The notes: generated from the sequence alone by a model not told the origin. Shown: positions 23,129-34,768, numbered from the stretch's first letter. The stretch is 64,000 nucleotides of DNA from Gyrodactylus bullatarudis (GCA_012064415.1 SSNU01000104.1:402737-466736); one strand, 5' to 3'. A program made the numbers and translations.

Positions 23129-25686
23129 ATGGATTCCTCTTCGCCGGTCCTCAGTAGTTACTCATGTACCCTTAGTAAATTGGATAGTAACTTTACATCA
23201 TCAAAAGAATCAAAGAATTACCTTGGATTCTCTTATGAAGAGGGAACTACTAACCCTGAAGAGATCATCAACGATACAGAGGAATATTTGACAAATTATC
23301 TTACCCAGACAAATAATAACAACTATTCCTTTTGTAAGAATGATTTAAACTACTTGCCATCCTCAAATAATAACACGTTTTGTCCAAATAACTACTCCTC
23401 GACCGATTCCGCCAATAGTTCATCCACTCACGGACCTAGTTTCAGTCCCCATTCTTCCACCTATAGTCCTGCTGGAAATAACTCGAATGCTAATAATTCC
23501 AACTTACCTGTATCCAATGGAGGTGGGGTGAAAAGAAAATTTGAAGAAATTCAAATGTACCCAACATCACAAAACAATCCCACTTCTTCTTACAGCAATA
23601 GACAGTCATCTGGAGCTGACGAAGCTCAGTTTTGTAAGTCAACATTGATGCTAATAATTGAGAAATAATCAAAAATTATAAATTATTTTTTATCTAGACC
23701 AAATGAATCACAAGTCGACCTATTCAGCATTGACCATACCCCAGAATGATCCCCAGGTCATGTATCATCCAACACAACAGGGTCTCAATAACAAAATAAC
23801 CAATAATACAAATTTGTGAGTTAATTTGTTCTTATCTACTTAAATGAAAGAGAGAGAGAGAAGGATAATTATGGATTTTACTTGTTCTATCTTTGAGGGA
23901 AAAGCTTTCTTATCTCAAATTATGATCTCTAAATTTACCCCCTTATTCTCCCAGCTTAATTTGCCGTCACTTATGCAGAGAGACGGAGAGATATGCATAT
24001 CTATCTGACTTTTATTCTCTTATATTCTCTGGTTTATCTGAAAATAAGCTTTGAGTGTCATATACATTTTTTATATGTATTTTTTTCTAGCAAGTAGTAT
24101 ATATTCTTCTAAAATATAGATAGATATAATATATACTATTTAGAAGGAAGTCAACATTTTTGAGAGGTATTTTTGTGTCTTTTTGATTGCACGTTACCGG
24201 AAGGAGACGGAAAAAATATATTTCCATAAGACAGTTTTTATTTAGATGGCAGTAAACTCTGAAAAATTTCTAATTTGGGATATCTTCTTCATCTGTTCCA
24301 AGCAAAAGAAAAGAATAACGCCCTATTCAGCTCATAAGAGCTGGTTTGAATTATTTCCCTTTTTTCAAGGGCTCAACAGATCTCTTTATTGCAGGAATAT
24401 AAATTTCTGTCTTTTTATCGAGAAAAATTAATTTTATTTGATTATTTAAAACCAATTAATCAAATTTAAATAATTCATCTTTCCTGATGTGAGAGAATTG
24501 AATTTCCAGAAAAAAAGACAACACAAGAATAAACTGATTACGTAATGCTGAATAAATAATTAATAGTAGTTTGATTTTTTCGTTTCGTTTGATTTATATA
24601 TTTCCTCATATAGTTCAAATCAACTATTCATTGAAACAATTCTTTTCAGGAATAATAAAGAAATTGAAGAAGGCAAAAACCCGAGGATATTATTAGATGG
24701 CGAAAGTTGTCCAACAAAATCGCCAACTGTTCCAATTTCTTCAAATTCAACAACTGGAACGACGGCCCGACGAAAAAATGCCACTCGAGAGAGTACAGCC
24801 ATACTCAAAGCCTGGCTACAGGAGCATATGAAAAACCCGTATCCTACGAAAGGGGAAAAGATAATGTTGGCCATTATAACGAAAATGACATTAACCCAAG
24901 TTTCCACCTGGTTCGCAAATGCCAGACGTCGGCTGAAGAAAGAAAACAAAATGACATGGATTCCAAAGAACCGCTCAGAAGATTCTATGGATGAGCAGAG
25001 TGATACAGAAGATTTTCTTACCACATCCTCAGATATCAAAGAATCCATGCTCAAAAAAGAAGATAATTCTGATGATATAGACCAGGGCTCAACATCAGAA
25101 CCAGATCTTAACAACGACTCGAATAATAATGATCGTTGCTCCCTAACCAATCTCGATCAGATCAAAAAAGATTCCAACAGTAAGTTGAAAACTAGCGATT
25201 TTCTTGAACTAAAACTAATTTCTAGTTCTCAAATTCTATTCAGCTTGGAATCAAAGAAATGAGTCTTCAGTCTACCATTCAATCCATTCCACCGGAATAT
25301 CATCCTACAGGAATCTTATGGAATATCAAAATCCCCAAGAGTCAATGACCCATCGAGGATTTACATACGATTCATTTCAGCATCATCTGACTACTTCTTC
25401 TGGCCATTATTTCAATCAGTTCAATCCAGTCTTCAACACCCTTCAGCAAGATTATTATTACGGAAATTTTGATCAGAATCAGCATACCCACGCCCAACAT
25501 GCCGATAGTGTCCCTTCGAATGGATCGAATCATGAATACAATACCCCTGGTTATCTGAATTCTCAAGAAGACATCGAAAAACTATCCACAGCACCTTGGC
25601 ATTTATCTTCCAACAACTCTTTACGATCTTCAAATCAGATAATACCGACCCAGAGCACTTCTTTTTATGATCCAAGAATTTCATAA
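23129..25686 (+). CDS. Iroquois-class TALE homeodomain transcription factor
   Basis: Exons 23129-23633, 23698-23815, 24650-25179 and 25244-25686 join through GT..AG introns of 64, 834 and 64 nt to give 531 aa; the frame closes exactly. The homeodomain, about residues 247-310 and wholly in exon 3, starts [20 protein letters not shown], has the PYP of the TALE three-residue loop extension ([13 protein letters not shown]), and ends in recognition helix [14 protein letters not shown]. This is near-identical to Iroquois/IRX homeodomains, so nuclear DNA binding and a developmental patterning role are expected from the family. The N-terminus is Ser/Asn-rich; an acidic Asp/Glu/Ser stretch follows the homeodomain; the C-terminus is Gln/His/Tyr/Asn-rich. 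I do not see a clear IRO box. Intron choice at 25244 is preferred over the AG at 25225 because only it keeps frame. Confidence 0.92.
24102..24147. repeat. Imperfect palindrome in Iroquois intron 2
   Basis: CTTCTAAAATATAG faces CTATTTAGAAG across a short AT-rich loop. Probably an intronic hairpin or small element; no function is indicated. Confidence 0.4.
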
Positions 25687-25949
25687 GATTATTAATCCCA
25701 GATGGGATATTTTTCTCTCTTCTTTTTGTGATATATTATTATAAACTATGGAATGATAAGAGAGTGATCAATCCTCTGATCACTGTATATTTCATCTCAG
25801 ATTATCTTGTAGATATCAATAATACACCTTTATTATATGTATTTATAATTAATTTGATGTTAAAATGAATCAAAGATCATGTGAAATTTGAATAATATAA
25901 ATATATATATATATTAAATTCTGATTTTATTAAATTGTATTCTTCAGCA
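25687..25949 (+). other. 3' flank of the Iroquois gene
   Basis: Likely 3' UTR, AT-rich, with an ATTAAA near 25912 as a possible polyadenylation signal. No perfect AATAAA is seen right after the stop. Confidence 0.35.
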
Positions 25950-26513
25950 GGTTTTTTCATCAAGGTTTCGAAATTTTTGATTTTTTGGTAACTGATTCAA
26001 AATGTACACTTTTACTGATTTGAGTAAAAAAATTTTGATAAAAAGTTTTTTTTGGAAAATTTTAAAATTCGAAATGGCTCGATTTTTAAATTTTTTTTAA
26101 ACTTTGAGTTGAAAATTTTTGTTGATTTCAAGGTCTGAGAGGAATTATATGTTATTTTTCAGGATCATCATTACTAATGATTCATTAGACAAAGAAAATA
26201 ATTACCCTTATTCATTTTTATGAAAAAACCCGTCATTTTGAAATGATCTTGGATCACCCTAGTTTATCAATCTCCAAGCAGTAAAAATGGTCGAAAAATA
26301 GGAAGTAGACCTTCGCACGTAAATGGTGTGTTTTTTTGAAATAATGAATAAGAGTAAATACTTTCTTTGTCTAATGATGATCCTGAAATATAACATTTGA
26401 TTCCTCTCAGACCTTAAAAATCAACAAAAAATTTCAACTCAAAGTTTAAAAAAATAAGAATATGAATCTAATGATCTAGATTCTAGATGAAAAACTCTTC
26501 ATATCGACTAGTT
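25950..26513. repeat. Foldback element
   Basis: Inner arms are inverted repeats: 26098-26205 (ACTTTGAGTTGAAAATTTTTG, GGTCTGAGAGGAAT, AGGATCATCATTA, TTAGACAAAG) against 26350-26445 (CTTTGTCTAATGATGATCCTG, ATTCCTCTCAGACC, CAACTCAAAGTT). The right end carries TCTTCATATCGACTAG. Confidence 0.65.
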
Positions 26514-27689
26514 TTACATTTTATCAAGGTTTCAGATATCTCAATGAAACAAAAACGATTCGAAATTAAATCTTTAATTCTAAAACCTCTCGATTTAACA
26601 TGACACAAAGGGCGATCTTTGTTTTCAGAATGTCTCAAAAATAGAAAGATTTATAACTTTATGAAACATTCAATTGATTGAATAATTCTCTTGTTGGATT
26701 AAAAATTGAAAAAAACTCAACGGCCATCAATTACTTTATTTCCCCCTTGGAAAGAGGATGAATAGAAACAGAGAGTTGTGGTGGTATAGCCCAGAGTTAG
26801 TTCATCTGTCCATATTGTAGGAGTAAAAAGAGGAGAGTGCCACACTGTGTAGTACGGTTAACTACAGAAGGAAGGAGGAATATTCTACTCTCTCATTCTC
26901 TTCTGGAGAATTTGATTGATTGGCGAAATCGTGGTATATTTTCTCTCTTTTAGGAACTGTCCTACTAACACATACCTACAAAACAAGAAAGCTTATACTT
27001 TTTGATATACACACTCATTTTTGGAGAGGAACTAAAATGAAAATGAATGAAAAAAAGCAACTCGGTGAGAGGATTTTATACGATGGATTGTGATCGTCTT
27101 TTTTTCAATGAAATCTCACACTTTTTGTTACGTCAACCTACGCATTTGATTAAAGATTCTGCCTTGGCTAATGATGGAAAGATTCTATTGAGATCTATAA
27201 ATATATCTGGTACAACTAAGCAACGAGAAACTTAACTGAGAGCATATATAGGGATAAAACGCGAAGGAAACGGATATCAATAGGGGAAATTTTCTCTCTC
27301 CTTCTGTTAGAAAGAAAGAAGAGAAAAATGATGAAAGTGTATGAACTTCAAGAAGAGTAAGGTGGAAAATTTTGAAATTTCCTTCATCTTTCTCTCTTAT
27401 GAGGGTATAAAATTTCATCAAATCTATTTGCGTGATTTCAACTTTTTTGAATTTTTCTTTCATCAAATTTTTGGAAAATTGGCATACAAATCCTATCCTT
27501 CTAGAGAATTCACTGGAAAATATTAACCTAATGGGTTGTTCAGAGGTGGTTAGAAGACTGCATTTCTTCTAACTCGCAGAAGTGTGTTCAATTCTTTTAG
27601 ATAATCTTGAATGTATATTTAAAAAATTAACTTTTAATTATTCGTAAAATAAGAAATGGTATTTTTCTCGGTTTGGTACAGTTTTCTAT
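26514..27689. other. No gene seen
   Basis: Non-coding. GA/GT-rich patches at 26770-26900 and CT-rich patches near 26940 and 27290 are less AT-rich than average; possibly regulatory DNA of the Iroquois gene, unproved. Confidence 0.3.
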
Positions 27690-27870
27690 TAATTATTAAA
27701 ATAAATACAAAATTTCTGACTGTCATGACCTAACTAATATTAGAGTCTCTAAACCTGATTACTCTAAGAGTCTTTCTGTCAATTTTCATGCTAGAATGAT
27801 ATTGAAATTTCTTGAAAGGCTTATTTATGTTTTCAATTCTCATTGACTTTTTATAAATTTCATGATCGTA
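27690..27870 (+). repeat. LINE 3' fragment
   Basis: GACTGTCATGACCTAACTAA, CTGATTACTCTAAGAGTCTT and AAATTTCTTGAAAGGCTTATTTATG align with the end of the LINE coding region and 3' UTR in the copy at 45400-45550. Confidence 0.6.
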
Positions 27871-27948
27871 GATTTATCAAATTATTTTATTTTTGAACCG
27901 CCATATTTAATACAAAGATGTTTTTTATAGCTATATTGCATTTGAATA

Positions 27949-28077
27949 TGTTACCGTGAGTCTGGGAAATAAGTGAGTGTTGGTAATTCACTAGTGTATG
28001 TTGGTAATCAGTGTGACTTTAGTGAATCTAGCTAATAAGCCCTCATTACCCAAACACACTGAGAAGGTCAGTGAATT
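27949..28077 (+). repeat. Left 129-bp terminal inverted repeat of the Ginger-like element
   Basis: Starts TGTTACCGTGAGTCTGGGAAA and matches the reverse complement of 29836-29964 with only scattered differences. The preceding four bases are AATA; those after the right repeat are TATA, a possible slightly mutated 4-bp target duplication. Confidence 0.9.
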
Positions 28078-28129
28078 CATCAGCTCAACCAATTGAATTA
28101 AAATTAATGAGAAAAAATGAATAATTTAT

Positions 28130-29662
28130 TTATTGCCACAAGGAAGAGAATGATTTAGAGTTACATAAAACTTGATTCTTTTTACATTTACAGGTGAGTG
28201 TTTTACAATTTCTAATACAATTACATTTGAATATTCCTTGTCCATTTCCAAGGGAAAATTTGGCATTTATCTCTCTTAATGAACACTCATTTTCTTTGAC
28301 ACTAGAGATGTCGTAAAATTTTTCAGAAACCACATCTAATTGATTAGCTGCTACCAATTTATTCAGGGTACCATAAATAGTTCCAACTTTGTAAAGACCA
28401 TTTTGTTCGTTACTTTCAGTTATTACACCAATTATAGATTTAAAATCGCCCCTTCCTCTATCAACGTCAGGAATTTGAATGCTGCAGTTGTCTCCTACCT
28501 TGAAAGTATGAATTTTCTTCTCTGAATTTGCCAACATCTTTCTTTCCTGCAGTTTGAGATTTTCCAAACAAGTTTTACGAGCACTGTTAATTTTAACTTC
28601 AAATTCATCGAAATAATCATCAAGATTAATTTCTTCAAAATCGTCCGCATCACCCAAGTTTTCCTCTTGTATCGGGGATTCAAGGGCAGTTTGATCTGTC
28701 TTCATTCTTCTTCCAAAGACAGCTTCATATGGACTCATCTTTATTCCTGCATGTAATGAGTTGTTTTTAGCCATCTGCACATCAAGAATTCCATCAGACC
28801 AGTTGTTTGTATTATTATCAGCCATCCAGGCCGCAAGCATGTTTTGAATGTCTCTATTGGCCCTTTCAACACTCCCCTGGCTTTGTGAGTGTCTTGGGGA
28901 TCCATGAACAATCTTCATATTTGGCCAAAATACTTTTAGAGAATCTATGACCTTATTGACGAACTCTCGACCATTATCACTCTGAAGGATGTCAGGGGAA
29001 CCAAAAGTTGAAAAAATTATTTTTAGAACCTCAGCGACGCTTTCAGCCTTCCTATTCCTGAGTGGATAAATATTAACGAATTTAGTCAAATGGTCTTGGT
29101 ACACAGGAATGAATTTATAATCCCCATCAGGATTCGATTGAAAATCGATTAAATCAACTTGTGCTCTTGAATTGAAATTTTCAGAAATGATTGGCTTTAC
29201 GACTAATTTCTTATTGCGGGAACCTTTTGACTTTTGACAAGTGATACACAGATTCAAAAACTTCTGGATTTGAGAGTATGTAATATTCTTCCATTTCATT
29301 CTTATATCGTAGACCATTCGATCTCGGCCACCGTGTCCAGTTTTAAGATGGGTCTCATAAAGAATATCGAAAACGTCTTCTTGAGTAGCATATCTGATTA
29401 TCTTGTTTGAATCGAGACTTCTTCGTTCAATAAGAAACCTCTTTCCCTCTTCTTCTAAATAGTCGTATTTTTTAAGAAGCTTAAAATCCTGTGGAACTTT
29501 GGAGTATGAGTTTCGTTTGAGAAGCAATATCCGGTCGATCATGGTGTCTATTTCTAATTTTGACAATAGAGATGATAATTTGGTAGATTTTATTTCTTCT
29601 AGATATTCGTCGAATTTTAATCCATTTTTAAACCGATTATGTTTCAAATGAAGTAAATTCAT
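28130..29662 (-). CDS. Integrase-type transposase, Ginger/KRBA2-like
   Basis: Uninterrupted frame; the ATG at 29662 gives 510 aa. The same frame is open to 29812 but without an ATG, and that extension encodes a hydrophobic run (ILFILLIQILYTFYILIPIG) unlikely in a nuclear enzyme, so 29662 is preferred; an upstream exon is possible. Numbering from 29812: an HHCC zinc-binding module (H155, H160, C189, C192), then an integrase core with D220 (AQVDLIDF), D279 (LQSDNGREF) and E316 (QGSVERANRD). Next comes an acidic linker, an SH3-like region (VGDNCSIQIPDVDRGRGDFKSIIGVI), and a Cys-rich C-terminus (CNCIRNC..CKCKKNQVLC). This order is known from KRBA2-like domesticated genes and their transposon relatives. 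Role: excision and insertion of the surrounding element. Confidence 0.88.
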   Translation of the reverse strand: MNLLHLKHNRFKNGLKFDEYLEEIKSTKLSSLLSKLEIDTMIDRILLLKRNSYSKVPQDFKLLKKYDYLEEEGKRFLIERRSLDSNKIIRYATQEDVFDILYETHLKTGHGGRDRMVYDIRMKWKNITYSQIQKFLNLCITCQKSKGSRNKKLVVKPIISENFNSRAQVDLIDFQSNPDGDYKFIPVYQDHLTKFVNIYPLRNRKAESVAEVLKIIFSTFGSPDILQSDNGREFVNKVIDSLKVFWPNMKIVHGSPRHSQSQGSVERANRDIQNMLAAWMADNNTNNWSDGILDVQMAKNNSLHAGIKMSPYEAVFGRRMKTDQTALESPIQEENLGDADDFEEINLDDYFDEFEVKINSARKTCLENLKLQERKMLANSEKKIHTFKVGDNCSIQIPDVDRGRGDFKSIIGVITESNEQNGLYKVGTIYGTLNKLVAANQLDVVSEKFYDISSVKENECSLREINAKFSLGNGQGIFKCNCIRNCKTLTCKCKKNQVLCNSKSFSSLWQ

Positions 29663-29835
29663 TGAAAAAGTGACAATACCCTTAAGAAAGCCAATGGGTA
29701 TTAAAATATAAAAGGTATATAAAATTTGTATTAGTAGTATAAATAGAATTTCGTAGTGAGGGCTTGAACTTAATGAATCTTTGCATTTTGAAAATTTTCC
29801 TTCGAAAATCAATCCCTCAGAAATACACCTCCTTC

Positions 29836-29964
29836 AATTCACTCACCTTCTCAGTGTGTTTGGGTAATGAGGGCTTGTTTGCTAGATTCACTAAAGTCAC
29901 ACTGATTACCAACATACACTAGTGAATTACCGACACTCACTGATTTCCCAGACTCACGGTAACA
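29836..29964 (-). repeat. Right 129-bp terminal inverted repeat of the Ginger-like element
   Basis: Mirror of 27949-28077; the outer end reads inwards TGTTACCGTGAGTCTGGGAAA. It ends 24 bases from the open end of the integrase frame and well upstream of its ATG, so it may contain the promoter. Confidence 0.9.
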
Positions 29965-30124
29965 TATATAAATATTTATTTTTTTCAACATAAAAAAATT
30001 AAGTAAAGAGTTCAAATTTCAGTCCGAATAAATTTTGAAATCAGCTTTCAGAAAATTTCCGACCTCATTAAGTAAAATGAATGCAAAATAATAAAAATTT
30101 TATTGACAATTTCTACAAATTTTT

Positions 30125-30510
30125 AGATTATGTTCAGCTCAAACTAGTTTTAAACATTTCCAACAGCCCTTTACGATTCAAAGACCTTGAGCAAATATCG
30201 CATCTTCCTTTTTTCAGCTTTTTTTTGTTTTCTGCTTGGTGGTTCGAGATACATTCATAAGATAATAATTAATTTTATCTGCATCCTTTTGGTTCAATTT
30301 CATTAATGCTGTGAAGAAACATTTTATGAGCAAGTTTTGGTTTCTTTTAAAATACAATAAGCCGTTTGATTGTGTGAAGGACAAAAGTATTGTACGCAGC
30401 TATATCGAGTATATTCCAAAATGCCATCTTCTTATAGACCTCTTACACGAATATGTACTCATGTATCCGACCTCATTTGATGCGTGAAAAATATTCTTGC
30501 CTAAAGTATT
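30125..30510 (-). pseudogene. piggyBac-like transposase, C-terminal fragment
   Basis: Minus-strand translations, with one frameshift, give YMSTYSCKRSIRRW, then NILDIAAYNTFVLHTIKRL, then GRCDICSRSLNRK. These match the KR..RRWP..FFN.LDI...NA region and the C-terminal Cys-rich domain of piggyBac transposases. A stop follows RLIVF. There are no termini next to it, so it is an isolated old fragment. Confidence 0.7.
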
Positions 30511-31185
30511 TACGTCTAATAGACGTCGTCTATGAAAAGGTGTGAAAATAAACCTAATAAGTTATTGCCTGATTTTCTGTTACAAAAAAACGATGTTTAT
30601 AAAAAAGAGGTCTAAATTGTGTCGTTACCGACGCCAAGGTATACATTCAACGAAGGCCATTCATAAGTGTATTTTTCAGTCATCATTTAATATGATTAAG
30701 GGGCGAAATCCCACTTCTTATAAATAAATAATAAGATATATAATTCTTATTCTAGCTCTAAAATAATAGTGATCAAATGAATCATTGTTATTTTTAATTT
30801 AACGTGGAAAAACATGATTACACATGAGATGGACAACGATGTATGTATTCCAGGCAGAGACAAACATTTTCTTAAAGAAATCAATAAACTTCCTTTGAAA
30901 AACATAATTTCATTGATTTTCTGGTTAGGAAAAGACAAGAAACTTGATTATCGATAAACTAACATACATAATATATAAAAAAGTATTAAAATCATTCTCT
31001 TTCTTAAAATGCTTCGTCCCGAAATTCCTGTCTACACAACACGAACCCTGATTACTGGCAAGACCTATTTTTTATCTCAAACCCTCTTCCTTTATTTCGA
31101 GTTTATCTTGATGGATTTTGATAACTTAAATAATGAAAAAGAAATAATCTCCAAAGTTCTATGATGAATGAGCCCATGATTAATT
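30511..31185. other. No gene seen
   Basis: May include further decayed piggyBac sequence up to about 30720, but no motif is certain. Confidence 0.3.
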
Positions 31186-31420
31186 AAGAATATTTTCGTA
31201 AAAAAGTGATTCTGGCCAAAATTTGGCTATTTTTTTAAATTTCGGAAAAAAAAACTTAAAATTTTTGGATCATTCCTCTGTGACAATTGAGAAATTCAGA
31301 TTTTTCTCAACCTCTGACGGAATTCGAATTCTCCGTCTAATCTTGATCGAATTGTTTTAAATCTTCAAAATCAATAAATATTTTGAGCTCCAAGGTTTTT
31401 CCTGACTATCCGGAGAAAAA
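31186..31420. repeat. Foldback-family fragment
   Basis: ATTCGAATTCTCCGTCTAATC, TTGTTTTAAATCTTCAAAATCAAT and TTTGAGCTCCAAGG parallel the right arm of the element at 58868-59536. Confidence 0.4.
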
Positions 31421-33284
31421 TATTGAGTTTCTAGTAAGAAATAGTAAATTCATGTCAATTCTCAATTAAATATACTGTTGAAGTTTCATCTGACCGAATG
31501 AGATCCTTTTGAGAAAAAGACTCATAGTTAATATAAAACGATGACCTACTATTACTAGGCTATAAAGCATGCTTTCACTTCTTTTTCACATTCGTAAAAG
31601 TTTTATTTTCACAAATGGTAAGAATAACTTCTTTCATTTTTGACATTTTTAACTTTTTTTGTCGGAAACGACACCACTTGCCATACTTTTAAGATAATCT
31701 GATTTCTAGAGCGAGGGTTTATATTTGTTGTTTTTACAAAGTTAAGATATCTCTTTGAGACTTTTTGGGTTATTTATAAATTTTATCATATGATTTTGTT
31801 CAGACCCGCTTAATGACTGAGAATTTCCAACTTTGAATTTTACAAATTGGTTAAAGTGATCATTTTATTCGATACCGATGTATTTTCTTGTATTTTTTAC
31901 AATATCAAATAATGAAGATATAAAATTAATTAATTCAGCATTTTAATCTCAATATTCTTCGTTGCTGAAGGAGTTTTTCATCACGTCTCTTTAGTAACTG
32001 TTTTCTTCCCTAATTTTTAAAATAATTAACTGAATTTATGAAGAATAAACTCAAATTATTGGAACCTTCTTGTGAATCTCGTTTATTGAAAATCTCATGT
32101 AAGAAAGATCAAATTTTAAGGAATAATTTTATAGTTCTATCTACTTTCAAGAATTTAATCAAATAATTGGAGATAAAAATAGTTTGAGGAAATGTTTTAC
32201 TCAATTCAGTATTTCCCTATTGACAATGCTTTTTTCCTTTTCATCTGAAAGAAATCTACTCAATTTTCCCAGAATCCTTTTCTACTAACAAACAATACGA
32301 AAAAAGTAGGAATATAGACAATCAAAAAAAAAAACAAAAAGAACACTCAACAAATCCTAGTAGTAGTCAGTTAGTGTGGCTAAAAAACGATATTCTAGGC
32401 AAGAATTGCTTTTAAACCACAGTACACTTCCCTCTTAGTCCTGTATTGTTGAGTTCTACGTTTCCTCCTCTTTTTTAGTGGAGTTAGCAAATTCATTTAA
32501 ACTACTTTGTGTGCATTTGTACTTGGTAAATAAAATCTACTTTTTCATATTTAGGATTATCAGAATTATGATGTGAATATGTACAAACTAAAGGGGAAAT
32601 TGGTCTTTTGCTCTTGGTAAGGTGGAATAATTTCAGAAGTAATGACACAATCTTAAGTGAAAAAATAAATTTGGTATACATAACATAAATAAAAAGTAAT
32701 TCAAAAGTCTTTAGAATAAGTTACAATAGTTTTTTTGTCAAGGTTTGTGAATTTAGTAGAAATATTGTTGGAATAAGATGGAATTCTTTCAAGTAGATTG
32801 ATTTGCTTCATTTTTTTGATAAACTTGGGATTGATAATTTTAGGTCTCTTTCGAGTTCTTGCAATTACTTCGGCTCGATTACATAGATATTATGGATCTG
32901 GCCAGGCGTCTATGAACTCTATCAACTCTGAATGTTACACACTGAACGTTCAATGTACACTGTACGAGTTTCCACTTTGAACGTAACAAATATTTTAGAG
33001 GGGCATAATTTCCTAGAGGTTTTTTACTCCTTGAGTACTTCAAGCTCTACTGCATCCGAATTGGGGTAGATTATTTTCCTACAAAATCCTGAAATACGCA
33101 CAAAATTGAGTTGAAGTTGAGAAGTTTCGATGATATTAGCTGAATTTTCAAACTTGACTTGAAATAGCTCAAAAACTATAATATCTACAGAATATTTTCC
33201 TTCTATTCTTTCGTTAAGAATTTAATCCTGAACAAGCTTCGTTGGTGGTTACTATTCTTATAATATTTAACTATCTATGTGATC
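31421..33284. other. No gene seen
   Basis: Long non-coding stretch. The part at 32340-32480 is less AT-rich and lacks repeats known from the window; nothing indicates its role. Confidence 0.3.
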
Positions 33285-33440
33285 TTTTATACTTTTCTCT
33301 CCACTGATGCTATTATTTGGAGAATCTTGGTGTTTTTTAGCTTACATTTTATTCGTATTTTCTTTGACTTTTAATAGTCTGTAAATTATTATCTTCATTA
33401 TTAAAGTATTAACACTGATGATGCTATAAGAAATGCGTAT
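33285..33440 (+). repeat. Penelope-like 3' tail with decayed hammerhead
   Basis: Matches the reverse complement of 21760-21950 (CTTTTCTCTCCACTG, GGAGAATCTTGGTGTTTTTTAG, AAAGTATTAACACTGATGATGC). Ends with CTGATGA (33415-33421), TGCTATAA, GAAA (33430-33433) and ATGCGTAT; stem I and stem II pairing are poor, so probably inactive. Confidence 0.6.
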
Positions 33441-33865
33441 TAGAGATAGATTTTGAATGGGCTCTTCAAGAGAATTTCAATGATGTTTAAAGTATATGGA
33501 CCAAAACCTTTTTATGAACTGGTTGTAATAGAAAAAATGATTTTGTATTAAATTAACGTTTTGAAAAATTTCCTCAATTTAGAAGCTAAAATAATTTTCT
33601 CCTAATGATTTTCAATATAGTATTTGTGAAATAAGTCTCACGAATCAACTTTCAAAAAACCCCTAAATCCTCGATGACTACTTGGAAGTAATACTATCAA
33701 ATTTAAGAGATATTTTACTAAAATTATTACTTGGACACTGCCACTTAAATAGAAAATATTTTTGGATAGAAGATTATATAATTCAAACCTAAAATTCATC
33801 TTGAACCACATTTTCACCCAGGGAAAATCAATTTAAGCATATTAGAATTGAAAAATCTATCCTTG
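33435..33865 (-). repeat. Dispersed repeat, second copy of 1645-2085
   Basis: Inverted relative to the first copy and matching over about 430 bases. It starts right where the Penelope tail ends, which suggests that the two form one larger unit. Confidence 0.6.
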
Positions 33866-34080
33866 TATGTCAGACTAAGCTTCGGGAAATTCCTGTAACT
33901 AAAAATTCCTGCAAAATTTATTTCTAAAAATTTGCAGTAATAAAGAACTTTAAACAAAATGGCTTATACGGCTTTTTTTTCTTTCTTTTTTTTTGTTTGT
34001 CTGAGCTAAACTTTCGAATTACGATAATGCAAGATACTGGATATTTATTTATTATTTATTATATTTTGGATAATATAAAG

Positions 34081-34768
34081 CTAATTAATATGAAGATGGG
34101 AATTTATGATTCTTACAAGATTGTAAATTTTTTCATCAAGAAATCAAGTTTTTTTGGAATCTAGATCGTAGGTTCCACTTTCAGGATTTAAAGAAAAAAA
34201 ATTTAGAAAAATCAAATGGCGCCGAATTCCCATTTTTTTGAAGTTCGAGCTGATAATTTTTGTTGATTTTAAAGTGAGAGAGTGATCAAAAGTTGATTTT
34301 TAGGATCACGAATAGACAAAGAAACCGATTATGAGCATAAAAATTTCAATGGACTCGCCAATTTCCAGGGATCTTGAATCATCAAAATTTCATCGATTTT
34401 CAAGTAGTTTAAAAATTCAAAATTCGATTCTCACACGAAGATGGGCGGATTCTCAAAATCTGAATCAGCATATTTGATTTCTTTGACTAATTGTGATCCT
34501 GAAAATCAACTTTTGATCACTCTCTCACTTTTAAATCAACTAAAATTATCAACTCAAAGTTCAAAAAAATGGGATTTCGGCGCCATCGCTAGATTTGAAA
34601 TATATCATAACTTTCTAAAAATTTGTTTTTTTTCAAATTTCTTTTCTTCAGATCCTGAAAGTGGAACCTACGATCTAGATTCCAAAAAATCTTGATCAAA
34701 TTCGATTTCTTGATGAAAAAAATTATAATTTTGTAAAAATCATAAATTCATATCTTCATATTAATTAG
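34081..34768. repeat. Foldback element, complete (about 688 bp)
   Basis: Almost the whole length is one long inverted repeat. Left arm: CTAATTAATATGAAGATGGG, TTTTTTCATCAAGAAATC, AATCTAGATCGTAGGTTCC, GGCGCCGAATTCCC, GAGAGAGTGATCAAAAG. The right arm carries the complements in reverse order, ending TCTTCATATTAATTAG. No coding capacity; a non-autonomous foldback/MITE structure. Confidence 0.85.

Larger units (their letters stand above)
27949..29964 (-). mobile_element. Complete Ginger/KRBA2-like DNA transposon (about 2.0 kb)
   Basis: Two 129-bp inverted repeats beginning TGTTACCG flank a single long integrase-type reading frame. A retroviral-type D-D-E integrase between inverted terminal repeats, with a TGTTA start and a probable 4-bp target duplication, matches the Ginger superfamily of cut-and-paste transposons. 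The uninterrupted frame and well-matched repeats suggest comparatively recent activity. Confidence 0.82.

Noticed and set aside
24620..25150. 176-residue open frame on the minus strand opposite the Iroquois homeobox exon
   Set aside because: It is antisense to exon 3, has no motif, and the plus strand clearly encodes the homeodomain.
28340..28683. Small frames inside the Ginger-like integrase gene
   Set aside because: Shadows of the real minus-strand integrase frame.
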